DNA of 64,000 bases from assembly GCA_017936285.1 (NCBI GenBank), contig JAGBFU010000064.1, forward strand, positions 1-64,000, written 5' to 3'. Position numbers and translations under genes: made by a program. Positions 35,156 through 44,517 of the stretch are shown here, piece after piece. The notes beneath the pieces were generated by a model. It saw only the letters and a program-made list of their open reading frames with translations, did not search any database and was not told the origin of the DNA. The DNA is from Marinifilaceae bacterium (GTDB lineage Bacteria > Bacteroidota > Bacteroidia > Bacteroidales > Marinifilaceae). Each line of letters opens with the position of its first letter. The stretch's first letter is position 1.

Positions 35156-37063
35156 TTAAATTTCACTTAGTTCAAGCCAGCGCATCTCTTTCTCATCAAG
35201 AATCTCTTTTAATGCACTGTATCGGCCTGATAGTTCAACAATCGACTCTGCGCTTTCGGAGCCCGATGAGAGACGTGCCTCAATATCTGCTTTTTCAGTA
35301 TTCAGTTGCTCCATATCCTTTTCAAGTTGCTCCATTTCACGCTTCTCCGAGTAGCTCAATTTGCGTTTTCTGTTGCTGTTTCTCTCATCATTTTGAGGCG
35401 AGGTCTCCTGTTTTTGTTCTCCTCGCTTTGCAGCAATGCGAGCAGCTTCTGCAGCCTGGGCAGCCTTTAACTCCTCCTGCTCCTCTATGTAGTTGCGATA
35501 TTGTGTGTAGTTGCCGGGGAAGTCCCTCACTGAACCCTCGCCCTCAAAAGCAAATACGCGGTCGCATACCTTGTCGGTGAAGTAACGATCATGCGATACT
35601 ACAATCAGACAGCCTCGGAATAACTTCAGATACTCTTCAAGTACGTTTAATGTTATGATGTCCAAATCGTTGGTTGGCTCATCGAGGATAAGAAAGTTTG
35701 GGTTTTTGATGAGGACTGTCAGCAGATACAGACGTCTGCGTTCACCTCCGCTAAGTTTTTCAACCAGAGAGTATTGCTGTTTGGTCGGGAACAGAAAGTA
35801 CTCCAAAAACTGTGATGCAGAAAGAACTCTGCCATTGCCCATATCTATTCGTTCAGCCAACTTTTTTACTATGTCTATCACCCGCTCTTGCGGATTGAAG
35901 GTTATTCCCTCCTGACGGTAGTAACCAAATACTACTGTCTCTCCAACCTCAACACTTCCTGTTTCCGGGGCGAGGGCTCCGGTGATGATGTTCAGAAAAG
36001 TTGATTTACCCGCACCGTTTTTGCCAACAATTCCCACTTTATCCCCTTTGGCGAATTTGTATGTGAAATCTTTCAGGTAGTACTCTCCCTCCCATGTAAA
36101 GCTTACATTCTCAAGTTCAAGTATCTTTTTTCCTAAGCGATGTCCCTGAATATCAAGATCCAGTTTTCTATTGTCGATGGTTTGTGAAACAGTCTCCTGT
36201 AGCTTGTGGAAGTTGTCTATCCTGTATTGAGCCTTGTGGCTTCGTGCCTGTGGCATACGACGCATCCACTCCTGCTCCGTACGGAACAGATTGCGAGCTT
36301 TGTCGAGTGCGCCACTCTTTGCTGCCATACGCTCCTCACGTTTCTCAAGGTAGTATGAGTAGTTGCCATCGTAACTGAACAGCTCATTGTTATCGATTTC
36401 AAGAATTCTGTTACATACGCGGTCTAGGAAGTATCGGTCGTGGGTAACCATCAACAGGGTGGCTTTGCTGCTACTCAGATAATTTTCAAGCCATTCAGTC
36501 ATCTCGGTATCGAGGTGGTTGGTTGGCTCGTCAAGCAGAAGAAAGTCGGGTTCATTGATAAGTACCTTTGCCAGACCTACGCGTTTGCGTTGGCCTCCGG
36601 ATAGCTCCGATATCTTTTTGTCAAAATCATTGAGGTTTAACTTTGATAAAATCTGTTTAGCGGTTGCCTCGAATCCCCATCCGTTAATCTCATCCATTAC
36701 AGGAATGAGTGCTTCAATCTCCTTTTCATCGTTGTTTTTTAAGGCAAGTTCATATCTTTCTATAGTTTTTAACAACTTGGAATCGGAACGAAAAATCTCT
36801 TCAATAAGACGATTTTCCGGGTCCAATTCGGGCTCCTGCTCCAGATAACCGATCTTTAAATCGTTTCTGAAGATTACACTTCCCTCCTGGGCAGAATCGC
36901 GTGATGCAATGATTTTCAGCAATGTAGATTTTCCAACTCCATTTTTTGCAATCAGTGCGGTTTTGTCTCCCCTTGCAATTCCAAACGAAATATTTTCGAA
37001 TAATAAATTCTCTCCAAAGCGTTTAGAAAGATTTTCAACTTGTAAATAACTAACTTGTGCCAT
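35156..37063 (-). CDS. ABC-F family ATPase (Uup-like)
   Basis: A 635-residue cytoplasmic protein with two ABC domains and no membrane spans. NBD1 has KNGVGKSTLLKII, LSGGQRKRVGLAKVL and LLLDEPTNHLD. NBD2 has [28 protein letters not shown] and LILDEPTNDLD. The C-terminus (about 545-635, RKLSYSEKREMEQLEKDMEQLN) is a coiled coil as in Uup. ABC-F proteins bind the ribosome or act on DNA (Uup limits precise transposon excision). The C-terminal coiled coil favours Uup; antibiotic resistance is not indicated. It is divergent from parA. Confidence 0.92.
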   Translation of the reverse strand: MAQVSYLQVENLSKRFGENLLFENISFGIARGDKTALIAKNGVGKSTLLKIIASRDSAQEGSVIFRNDLKIGYLEQEPELDPENRLIEEIFRSDSKLLKTIERYELALKNNDEKEIEALIPVMDEINGWGFEATAKQILSKLNLNDFDKKISELSGGQRKRVGLAKVLINEPDFLLLDEPTNHLDTEMTEWLENYLSSSKATLLMVTHDRYFLDRVCNRILEIDNNELFSYDGNYSYYLEKREERMAAKSGALDKARNLFRTEQEWMRRMPQARSHKAQYRIDNFHKLQETVSQTIDNRKLDLDIQGHRLGKKILELENVSFTWEGEYYLKDFTYKFAKGDKVGIVGKNGAGKSTFLNIITGALAPETGSVEVGETVVFGYYRQEGITFNPQERVIDIVKKLAERIDMGNGRVLSASQFLEYFLFPTKQQYSLVEKLSGGERRRLYLLTVLIKNPNFLILDEPTNDLDIITLNVLEEYLKLFRGCLIVVSHDRYFTDKVCDRVFAFEGEGSVRDFPGNYTQYRNYIEEQEELKAAQAAEAARIAAKRGEQKQETSPQNDERNSNRKRKLSYSEKREMEQLEKDMEQLNTEKADIEARLSSGSESAESIVELSGRYSALKEILDEKEMRWLELSEI

Positions 37064-37135
37064 ATTCCTGAAATAATGCCGTAAAGATAGTGTTTTTTTT
37101 AGTACCTTTACAGCCTGAAATTAGAGAGATATTTT

Positions 37136-37903
37136 ATGGCAAAAGTAATAGCAGTTGCAAATCAAAAAGGAGGAGTAGGAAAAACCACATCATCGGTGAA
37201 TTTAGCTGCAAGTCTGGCTGTGTTGGAGAAGCAGGTTTTGCTTATTGATGCCGATCCGCAGGGTAATGCAACCTCGGGATTAGGCTTTAATTTAAGCGAA
37301 TTGCAGGGAAGAACAATTTATGAGTGTCTTGCAGGTGAGAAGTCGATCAAGGAGGTAATGCTTCCAACCGAGATAGCAGGATTGTCTTTGTGTCCGTCGG
37401 ATATAAATCTTGTCGGAGCGGAGGTTGAGCTTATTGAGATGGATAATCGTGAGATGGTGTTGTCAAAATTGATAAACGAAGTTCGTGATATGTTTGATTA
37501 TATTATCATTGACTGTTCACCCTCTTTAGGTTTGATTACTGTAAACTCTTTAACTGCGGCAGATTCTGTTATAATTCCTGTACAGTGTCAGTATTATGCG
37601 CTGGAGGGATTGGGTAAGTTGTTGGCTACAATTAAGTTGATACAGCGAAGATTGAATACCGCTCTTCAGATTGAGGGCTTTTTGCTGACAATGTTCGATT
37701 CGCGTGTCTCTTTGTCTCATCAGGTAGAGGAGGAGGTGCGTGGCCGTTTCCAGGATATGGTATTTTCAACGGTAGTGAATCAGAATATTCGTTTGGCCGA
37801 GGCTCCAAGTTATGGTAAACCGGCTATCTTGTATGATGCTTCATGTAAGGGAGCTTCTGATTATATGGCTGTAGCCGGTGAAATAGTTAATAGAAATAGA
37901 TAG
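37136..37903 (+). CDS. parA: Chromosome-partitioning ATPase ParA/Soj
   Basis: A 255-residue deviant Walker ATPase that moves ParB-parS complexes and supports chromosome segregation. The deviant Walker A is KGGVGKTTSSVNLAA (with the signature lysine), Walker A' is LLIDADPQGNATSG, and Walker B is YIIIDCSPSLGLITVNSL. The C-terminus contains NIRLAEAPSYGKPAILYDASCKGA, typical of Soj. It is the first gene of the run parA-parB-DUF5683-mltD, with parB 6 bp downstream. No parS-like palindrome was noticed in the window. Confidence 0.96.
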   Translation: MAKVIAVANQKGGVGKTTSSVNLAASLAVLEKQVLLIDADPQGNATSGLGFNLSELQGRTIYECLAGEKSIKEVMLPTEIAGLSLCPSDINLVGAEVELIEMDNREMVLSKLINEVRDMFDYIIIDCSPSLGLITVNSLTAADSVIIPVQCQYYALEGLGKLLATIKLIQRRLNTALQIEGFLLTMFDSRVSLSHQVEEEVRGRFQDMVFSTVVNQNIRLAEAPSYGKPAILYDASCKGASDYMAVAGEIVNRNR

Positions 37904-37909
37904 TTTTTT

Positions 37910-38800
37910 ATGGCAAAAAAGGTTTTGGGTAAAGGTTTGGGAGCCCTTATTGGTTCCGATGCGGTGGAGATGGAGCGTACTGTATCCTCTTCAATTCAGG
38001 AGTTGGAGCTTGATATGATTGTTCCAAATCCCAATCAGCCCAGAAAATTGTTTGATGATGAGGCCTTGAGTGAATTGGCCGAGTCAATAAAGTCGATAGG
38101 TTTGGTTCAGCCAATAACCGTACGCTCTATTGCAGATGGCAAGTATGAGATTATTGCCGGAGAGCGCAGATACAGGGCGGCAAGAATAGCCGGTCTGGAG
38201 ACTATCCCTGCATACATTCGCGCAACCGATAATGATGAGGTGTTAGCCCTCGCCCTTATCGAGAATATACAGCGTGAAGATTTGAATGCTATGGAGGTGG
38301 CTTTCAGTTACCATCGTTTAATGGAGGAGTGTAATCTGACACAGGAGTCATTGAGCGATATGGTAGGTAAAAAGCGGGCTACTGTAGCAAACTATTTGCG
38401 TTTGTTGAATTTGCCGGCTGAGATTCAGAAGGCTGTTCGTGAGAAGGAGTTGAGTATGGGACATGCTCGTGCGTTGCTTGGCCTTAATGATGTTGAGAGC
38501 CAGCTGGAGATTTTCGAGCAGATAAAGAGTTATGACCTTTCAGTCCGTAAGGTTGAGGCTCTTGTTCAGGATTTGCTGGATGGGGTTCCTGTTGAGACAC
38601 CCGTAGGTGAGGTTGTAAATGCCAAACCTCAGCGTAAAAAGGTTGAGTTGGGCGTTTACTCAGCTCTTCAGGATAGATTGCGAGGCTATTTTAATCAGAA
38701 GGTAACGCTGGTACGTAACGAGAATGGCAGGGGCAAGATTGTTCTTCCGTTCAAGTCTGATGAAGAGCTTGAGAGAATTGTGGCACTTTTGGATAAATAG
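37910..38800 (+). CDS. parB: Chromosome-partitioning protein ParB/Spo0J
   Basis: A 296-residue CTP-dependent DNA clamp that loads at parS. It has a Lys/Gly-rich N-terminus (KKVLGKGLGALIGSD, the ParA-stimulating region). Motif NPNQPRKLFDDEALSELAESIK leads into the ParB/Srx domain with ITVRSIADGKYEIIAGERRYRAAR (the CTP-binding GERRxRA). The HTH follows (LTQESLSDMVGKKRATVANYLRLL). A C-terminal dimerisation segment ends near FKSDEELERIVALL. It lies 6 bp after parA. Confidence 0.96.
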   Translation: MAKKVLGKGLGALIGSDAVEMERTVSSSIQELELDMIVPNPNQPRKLFDDEALSELAESIKSIGLVQPITVRSIADGKYEIIAGERRYRAARIAGLETIPAYIRATDNDEVLALALIENIQREDLNAMEVAFSYHRLMEECNLTQESLSDMVGKKRATVANYLRLLNLPAEIQKAVREKELSMGHARALLGLNDVESQLEIFEQIKSYDLSVRKVEALVQDLLDGVPVETPVGEVVNAKPQRKKVELGVYSALQDRLRGYFNQKVTLVRNENGRGKIVLPFKSDEELERIVALLDK

Positions 38801-38806
38801 AGAGTT

Positions 38807-39556
38807 TTGAACAGAGTACTACTGATATTATTGATGGTGTTATGCTCACTAAATCTTGTTGCACAAGAGGATGGAGAGCGTTTGGCCGACACGTTGCGTA
38901 AAGATGCTCCGGTTGCAACCTATGCAACCCCAAATTCCCTTGATGATGGAGTCTCAATGGAGAGTGAGTTATCGCGCAAAGAGAAGCGAGAACTGAAGAG
39001 GAGTGTAGAGTTTGGTACACACTCTCCTCATAAGGCAACAATCTATGCTATGGTATGTCCCGGTTTAGGACAGATTTACAATAAGCAATATTGGAAGTTG
39101 CCTATTCTGTATGGAGGTATAGGTTTGGCAATATATGGTGTTACCTGGAACAATAAAGCCTATATAAAGTACAGGGATGCCTACTATGATTTGTCAAACT
39201 ATATCGACTCATTGAGTGTTGATCCGTCATATCCCTATCCAGAGGATCCGGCTTGGGAGAAGATTAAGATAAGGGGAACAGATTGGCAGACCCTCTTTGA
39301 GCAGCGCCCGTCAAGTATGACCCGATACCAGTCCATTATGTACAATAAGCGTAGAAGTTTCAAGCGTAATCGTGATTTGTGCTACCTGGCCTTGGCGGGA
39401 GTTTATGTGTTGAATATATTGGATGCTTGTGTCTTTGCACACTTCTATGAGTTTTCGATAAACGAGGATTTAACTCTTAAGTGGCAACCGAATGTCTCGT
39501 TTAACCAAAAGACTGGAAAGGGTAGATATGGGGCCTCGGTCTCGTTTAATTTTTAG
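38807..39556 (+). CDS. DUF5683 family membrane protein
   Basis: A 249-residue protein starting at TTG (38807). An in-frame TAG at 38798-38800 (the parB stop) excludes earlier starts. The TTG gives a proper signal peptide (MNRVLLILLMVLCSLNLVAQ), whereas the next ATG would remove its charged end. The DUF5683 core follows: HKATIYAMVCPGLGQIYNKQYWKLPILYGGIG, then several membrane-like segments and ALAGVYVLNILDACVFAHF. This family is a regular neighbour of parB in Bacteroidales; its role is unknown. Confidence 0.88.
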   Translation: MNRVLLILLMVLCSLNLVAQEDGERLADTLRKDAPVATYATPNSLDDGVSMESELSRKEKRELKRSVEFGTHSPHKATIYAMVCPGLGQIYNKQYWKLPILYGGIGLAIYGVTWNNKAYIKYRDAYYDLSNYIDSLSVDPSYPYPEDPAWEKIKIRGTDWQTLFEQRPSSMTRYQSIMYNKRRSFKRNRDLCYLALAGVYVLNILDACVFAHFYEFSINEDLTLKWQPNVSFNQKTGKGRYGASVSFNF

Positions 39557-39587
39557 CAATTTTGATTTGATTTAAACAGATTCTTGT

Positions 39588-41147
39588 ATGAAGAAGTTAT
39601 TGTGTGCCATTTTCATGGCAACGTTTTTTTCTGCGAATATCTTTGGAGCGATCTCTACTTCAACACTCCAGGATAGTATTAATGGAACAATCCCTCCTGA
39701 GGAGGAGATTCCGGTAGAGCTTTTGGCAAGACTTGATTATCTCTATACCAATTGGTTGAATGAGATGGACGAGAAACCGGATTTTGTTGATAGCAGTTAT
39801 ATACGAAATATTGATCCTGCTATTTTGAATATGAGTGACTCAATGTATATTGAGCGTCTTGATGCTTTGCGTTCTGCTGTGCCTCTGTCGTTCAATGATA
39901 TTGTAAAGTCGCATATCAAATTGTATGTGGAGAAGCGCCGTTTGCAGGTGGCAAATATGCTTGGACTGGCTGAGTACTACTTCCCAATGATTGAGCAGGA
40001 GCTCGAGGCTTTGTGTCTGCCTCACGAGTTGAAGTATATGACCATTATTGAGAGTGCTTTGAATCCACGTGCCTATTCACGTGCAGGCGCATCCGGTTTA
40101 TGGCAGTTTATCCTTTCAACCGGAAAGAACTATAAGTTGCAGATTGATTCATATATCGATGAGCGCAGAGATCCGGCAAAAGCATCAAAGGCTGCAGCTA
40201 AGTTTCTGAGTGATCTATATGCCATTTATGAGGATTGGACTCTTGTTATTGCTGCATATAACTGTGGACCTGGTAATGTAAACAAGGCTATCAGACGTGC
40301 AGGTGGAGTAAAGGATTACTGGGATATATACTACTATCTGCCAAAGGAGACTCGTGGATATGTGCCTGCATTTATCGCTGCAACATATGTCTTTAACTAC
40401 TATGAGGATTATGGTATCAAGCCTATCGAGAGTAATATGCCCAGAATGTGCGATACTCTTATGATTAATGATTTGTTAAGTCTGAAGCAGGTGGCTGCTA
40501 TAATGGATATCTCAGAGGAGCAGTTACGTGATTTGAATCCGCAGTATAAGGTGGATGTGATTCCTGCCGGAGCAGGAAAGGGTTATGCTTTGAGATTGCC
40601 ATACTCTAAGGTGGGCGATTTTATAGATAATCAAGATACCATTTTTGCACATGAACGTTCCAAGTATTTCAATGACTCATATAAGTCGGCCAATCCATAT
40701 AGCAGAATTAAGGTTTCTGGAGGCCCGGGAAATACTGCAGGAAAGACAAAGCTGATATACACCGTAAAATCGGGAGATGTGCCTGGGGCTATTGCCCGCC
40801 GTTACGGAGTTACAACTGCTGATTTGAGGTATTGGAACAATTTGAACAGAAGATTGACTATTCGTGTCGGTCAGAAACTTTCAATCTATGTACCATCGTC
40901 CAAGGCTGCCCAATATTCAGGCTCCGCCAAAGTTGTTGGTTCTGTGAGTAACAATGTAGAGGCGCCGCAGGTCTCTGATGTGGATGCTTCAGGTTTTGCA
41001 ACATATACAGTCAGACGTGGAGATAATCTATGGGATATTGCACGTAAATTCCCGGGAGTTACCGTGTCGGATATTCAGAAGTGGAATAATCTGAAGAGTT
41101 CGTCAAAATTGGCCATTGGACAGAAGTTGAAGATAAAACTCAAATAA
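39588..41147 (+). CDS. mltD: Membrane-bound lytic murein transglycosylase D-like, with LysM domains
   Basis: A 519-residue exported peptidoglycan lyase. It has a signal peptide at about 1-21 (ending IFGA). The SLT domain (about 130-290) shows the catalytic glutamate in TIIESALNPRAYSRAGASGLWQF and YNCGPGNVNKAIRRAGG. Two LysM domains at the C-terminus (about 388-435, LIYTVKSGDVPGAIARRYGV; about 470-517, ATYTVRRGDNLWDIARKFPGV) bind glycan. In Bacteroidales it follows parB and DUF5683, as here; linkage of segregation and wall remodelling is suggestive only. Confidence 0.93.
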   Translation: MKKLLCAIFMATFFSANIFGAISTSTLQDSINGTIPPEEEIPVELLARLDYLYTNWLNEMDEKPDFVDSSYIRNIDPAILNMSDSMYIERLDALRSAVPLSFNDIVKSHIKLYVEKRRLQVANMLGLAEYYFPMIEQELEALCLPHELKYMTIIESALNPRAYSRAGASGLWQFILSTGKNYKLQIDSYIDERRDPAKASKAAAKFLSDLYAIYEDWTLVIAAYNCGPGNVNKAIRRAGGVKDYWDIYYYLPKETRGYVPAFIAATYVFNYYEDYGIKPIESNMPRMCDTLMINDLLSLKQVAAIMDISEEQLRDLNPQYKVDVIPAGAGKGYALRLPYSKVGDFIDNQDTIFAHERSKYFNDSYKSANPYSRIKVSGGPGNTAGKTKLIYTVKSGDVPGAIARRYGVTTADLRYWNNLNRRLTIRVGQKLSIYVPSSKAAQYSGSAKVVGSVSNNVEAPQVSDVDASGFATYTVRRGDNLWDIARKFPGVTVSDIQKWNNLKSSSKLAIGQKLKIKLK

Positions 41148-41174
41148 AAGTTCCAAGCGATAAAATATATAATT

Positions 41175-42839
41175 ATGGAGTGGTTTCATGATTTGCTTTT
41201 TAAAGAGGGTGTTGCACATGCTATTGCAATTTTAGGATTGACGATTGCAGTGGGCAAGGTGCTTGGAAGGGTTAAGATTGCAGGGATCTCTTTTGGTGTG
41301 ACATGGATCCTTTTTATAGGTTTGCTGCTTAGCCATTTCGGATTGAGAATAGAGACATCTACATTGAAGTTTATGCAGGAGTTCGGTTTGATACTCTTTA
41401 TCTTCTCAATCGGTTTACAGGTTGGACCGGGTTTCTTCTCATCATTTAAGAAGGGTGGTGTAACATTGAATATGCTGGCCTCGCTCGTGGTATTGCTGGG
41501 CGTGGCAATAACTGTGATACTCTATTTTACCACAGGTTTGCCTATTACAACCATGGTGGGTATTTTGTCAGGTGCTGTAACCAATACACCGGGAATGGGT
41601 GCTGCACAGCAGGCATATTCGGATATGACAGGTGCCTCTGCCCCCGATATTGCAATGGGTTATGCCGTTGCATATCCTTTAGGTGTTGTAGGAATTATTC
41701 TATCTATAATCCTGGTTAGAGCTATTTTCAGAATCTCATTGAGCGAGGAGCGCGAGGATCAGAGAAATAAGAACCGCGATAAGGAGAGCGAGGCTGTTTC
41801 TGTTGCTCTTGTAGTTAAGAATCCGGGTGTTTTTGGTAAGGATATCAGGAGTGTAGAGAGTTATGTAGGCAAGAATTTTGTTATATCAAGGGTTTTCCAC
41901 GAGGATCATGTGACTATGGCAAATTCCAAAACCGTCCTTGAAGAGGGGGATAGATTGCTGGTAGTGGCCTCGCCCAAGGATATCGATGCTATCAGAGCCT
42001 TTATTGGCGAAGAGGTGCAGATGCGACGTGACGACTGGAATGACAGCAATGTAAAACTTGTTGCCAAGAAGATTATTGTTACCAAGTCATCGTTGAACGG
42101 TAAGACGCTTGCTCATCTGAATCTTCGTGCAAGTTGCGGAGTTACAGTTACCAGAGTGGAGCGTGCCGGTTTGGAACTTGTTGCTCACCCCAGTTTGTCG
42201 CTGCAGGTTGGTGACCGTGTATTGGTTGTAGGAACTGCCACAAGTGTCGAGAATGCCACAAAGTTGATTGGTAACTCTATGACTCAACTACGTGAACCTC
42301 ATTTGAGCCCGATATTCTTTGGAATCTTCTTTGGAATTCTTTTGGGATCTATTCCGTTCCATTTCCCCGGAATTCCGCAGCCGGTTAAATTGGGACTGGC
42401 AGGCGGACCTTTGATTATCGCTATTCTGCTTGGACGTTTTGGTCACCATTTAAAGATGGTTACATATACGACTGTCAGTGCCAATCTGATGTTGCGTGAG
42501 ATGGGAATATCTATATTCCTTGCGTGTGTAGGTATTGGGGCCGGTGACGGATTTGTCGACACTATTGCCAATGGTGGATATCTGTGGATTGGTTATGGTG
42601 TTTTGATAACAGTATTGCCACTATTGATTGTTGGTTTTATTGGCAGAGTATTCTTTAAAATAAACTATTTCACCTTAATGGGACTAATGTCCGGAAGTAT
42701 GACAGATCCCCCTGCACTTGCATATTCCAATTCAATTGCAGGAAATGATTTGCCGGCAGTGAGCTATGCAACCGTATATCCATTGACTATGTTTTTGCGT
42801 GTTGTATCGGCCCAGCTTCTGGTTCTGTTTCTGATGTAA
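41175..42839 (+). CDS. AspT/YidE-type putative transporter with TrkA-C domains
   Basis: A 554-residue membrane protein. Two AspT/YidE repeat units (about 15-180 and 375-550), each with about five or six spans, surround a central cytoplasmic region with two TrkA-C (RCK_C) domains (about 205-290 and 295-370: VVKNPGVFGKDIRSVESYVGKNFV, IIVTKSSLNGKTLAHLNLRA). Motifs VTNTPGMGAAQQAYSD and GSMTDPPALAYSNSI are equivalent in the two repeats. AspT exchanges aspartate for alanine; YidE-like members have unknown substrates. The next gene starts within 15 bp. Confidence 0.9.
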   Translation: MEWFHDLLFKEGVAHAIAILGLTIAVGKVLGRVKIAGISFGVTWILFIGLLLSHFGLRIETSTLKFMQEFGLILFIFSIGLQVGPGFFSSFKKGGVTLNMLASLVVLLGVAITVILYFTTGLPITTMVGILSGAVTNTPGMGAAQQAYSDMTGASAPDIAMGYAVAYPLGVVGIILSIILVRAIFRISLSEEREDQRNKNRDKESEAVSVALVVKNPGVFGKDIRSVESYVGKNFVISRVFHEDHVTMANSKTVLEEGDRLLVVASPKDIDAIRAFIGEEVQMRRDDWNDSNVKLVAKKIIVTKSSLNGKTLAHLNLRASCGVTVTRVERAGLELVAHPSLSLQVGDRVLVVGTATSVENATKLIGNSMTQLREPHLSPIFFGIFFGILLGSIPFHFPGIPQPVKLGLAGGPLIIAILLGRFGHHLKMVTYTTVSANLMLREMGISIFLACVGIGAGDGFVDTIANGGYLWIGYGVLITVLPLLIVGFIGRVFFKINYFTLMGLMSGSMTDPPALAYSNSIAGNDLPAVSYATVYPLTMFLRVVSAQLLVLFLM

Positions 42840-42852
42840 ATTGAGCAAAACG

Positions 42853-43641
42853 ATGGCACACTACATTGTTAATTCCGATTCTCTTCCCGTAAGAGCAAAC
42901 CGTGCTTTAAAGAGCAGACGGTTATATGAGTATCTTTTTGGCGAGGTTGTCAATGTGACTGAAGTTATTGATGATTGGGCAAAAGTGGAGTTAAACAATG
43001 GCGAGGTGTGTGGTTGGGTTCCGATTGATTCGGTTGCAGAACTAAACGAGCAGCAATATGCGGAGTATATGGGAATGGTTCAGATGAAAGTAGAGGGGAC
43101 AGGTCTGCTTGTTAAGGCGCTTGATAGTTATGATACACTTCTTTTACCACCATGTTCCGTATTGCCGATGTATAATTTTATGACCGAAACATTTGTTTTG
43201 GGAAATGTTGAGTACCAGATTCTATCGCCGATGTACTGGAATATGAATCTTGTCAGTAAGCGTGAAAGAATTTATCGCACGGCAATGTGCTATCTGAATG
43301 CTCCTTTTATACGTAATGGAAGAACCAATGGTGGAATAGATGATATTAATCTTGTATGCAATGCTCTTGGGGTTGTATTTAATTCAATTCCGCATACCAT
43401 TGACGAAATAACAAAGTTTGGTTACAGGTTGTCCTTTATTGAGGAGGCAACATTAGGAGATATACTTCTCTTTTCTGATGCTTCGGGCGAAGTTTCCCAT
43501 TGCGGCATTTATATGGGTAATGGACGAGTGTTGCACGCTTCTGGCAAGGTGAAGATTGATAAGGTGGACCATCAGGGAATATATAATCCAACACTGCGAA
43601 GATATTCGTTTCAGTTGGCAGGAATCATTGCCATAGAGTAG
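42853..43641 (+). CDS. SH3/NlpC-P60-like protein lacking the catalytic cysteine
   Basis: I start it at the ATG at 42853 (262 residues, MAHYIVNSDSLPVRAN); a TTG at 42841 is possible. An SH3-like domain (about 3-65, LPVRANRALKSRRLYEYLFGEVV...WVPIDSVAEL) precedes an NlpC/P60-like domain (about 135-262). Where active enzymes have R-x-G-I-D-C-S-G, this one reads NGGIDDINLVC: the nucleophile position is Asp164, with a Cys five residues later. The His block SHCGIYMGNGRVLHASG is kept (His216). There is no signal peptide, which is also unusual. It is probably a non-catalytic binding protein. Confidence 0.8.
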   Translation: MAHYIVNSDSLPVRANRALKSRRLYEYLFGEVVNVTEVIDDWAKVELNNGEVCGWVPIDSVAELNEQQYAEYMGMVQMKVEGTGLLVKALDSYDTLLLPPCSVLPMYNFMTETFVLGNVEYQILSPMYWNMNLVSKRERIYRTAMCYLNAPFIRNGRTNGGIDDINLVCNALGVVFNSIPHTIDEITKFGYRLSFIEEATLGDILLFSDASGEVSHCGIYMGNGRVLHASGKVKIDKVDHQGIYNPTLRRYSFQLAGIIAIE

Positions 43642-43651
43642 GAGATAAAAC

Positions 43652-43684
43652 AAGGGGGTGCCTAACAATGTTGGACGCCCCCTT
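43652..43684. terminator. Bidirectional hairpin between NlpC-like gene and tpiA
   Basis: AAGGGGGTG pairs with CGCCCCCTT (one G-T wobble), followed by TTTT. The loop GCCTAACAATGTTGGA closely matches the hairpin loop at 309-344. Confidence 0.85.
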
Positions 43685-43727
43685 TTACATCTATAATGAT
43701 TACTCTTAAACCATTATCCAATTCGGA

Positions 43728-44489
43728 TTAGTGGTTGTTGCGAGCTGTGATGATAGTCATGAAGTCATCAGCCTTCAATGAAGCTCCACCAATCAAACCT
43801 CCGTCAACGTTAGGCATTGAGAACAACTCGTCAGCGTTCTTAGCGTTGCAGCTACCACCATAAAGGATAGTTGTGTCGTCAGCTACCTGCTCGCCATACT
43901 TCTCAGCAACTACGCTACGGATGAACTTGTGCATCTCCTCAGCCTGCTCAGATGTAGCAGTCTTACCTGTACCGATAGCCCATACCGGCTCATAAGCCAA
44001 AACGATGTGTCCGAACTGCTCAGCTGTAAGGTTGAACAATCCCTCAACAATATCTTTCTTAACAACGTCGAAGTGCTTTCCTGCCTCGCGCTCCTCTAAA
44101 ACCTCGCCAATACAGAAGATTACATCCAACTCGTTCTCAAGAGCCAAAGCTACCTTCTTAACAAGAATCTCGTTGGTCTCGCCATAGTATGCACGACGCT
44201 CAGAGTGTCCCAAAATAACATATTTACAACCGGTTGATTTAACCATTGCGGCTGATACCTCTCCAGTGTATGCACCCTTAGCCTCTGCAGCGCAGTTCTC
44301 AGCAGCAACCTCAATGTCGGTAGCCAATCTGTTAACATCTGCAAGGTGGATGAATGGAGTTCCTACAATTACCTTAACTCCGGCTGGAGCAGCAGCCTTT
44401 ACCTTCTCGTTTACCTCCTTAGCCAACTCGATACCCTCTGCCAAGGTTGTGTTCATTTTCCAGTTTCCTGCAACAATTTTCTTTCTCAT
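43728..44489 (-). CDS. tpiA: Triosephosphate isomerase
   Basis: A 253-residue glycolytic enzyme interconverting dihydroxyacetone phosphate and glyceraldehyde-3-phosphate. The family blocks are [10 protein letters not shown] (Lys in the active site), [14 protein letters not shown] (catalytic His), [17 protein letters not shown] (catalytic Glu and flexible loop 6) and [14 protein letters not shown], with [12 protein letters not shown] at the phosphate site. It is the last gene of the minus-strand unit DUF1599-BT_3928-tpiA. Confidence 0.98.
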   Translation of the reverse strand: MRKKIVAGNWKMNTTLAEGIELAKEVNEKVKAAAPAGVKVIVGTPFIHLADVNRLATDIEVAAENCAAEAKGAYTGEVSAAMVKSTGCKYVILGHSERRAYYGETNEILVKKVALALENELDVIFCIGEVLEEREAGKHFDVVKKDIVEGLFNLTAEQFGHIVLAYEPVWAIGTGKTATSEQAEEMHKFIRSVVAEKYGEQVADDTTILYGGSCNAKNADELFSMPNVDGGLIGGASLKADDFMTIITARNNH

Positions 44490-44517
44490 GTTGTATTTAA
44501 ATTAAAGTTAATAAAAT

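Noticed and set aside
37064-37135. parS site near parAB
   Set aside because: No TGTTnCACGTGnAACA-like palindrome was seen here or elsewhere in the window by eye.
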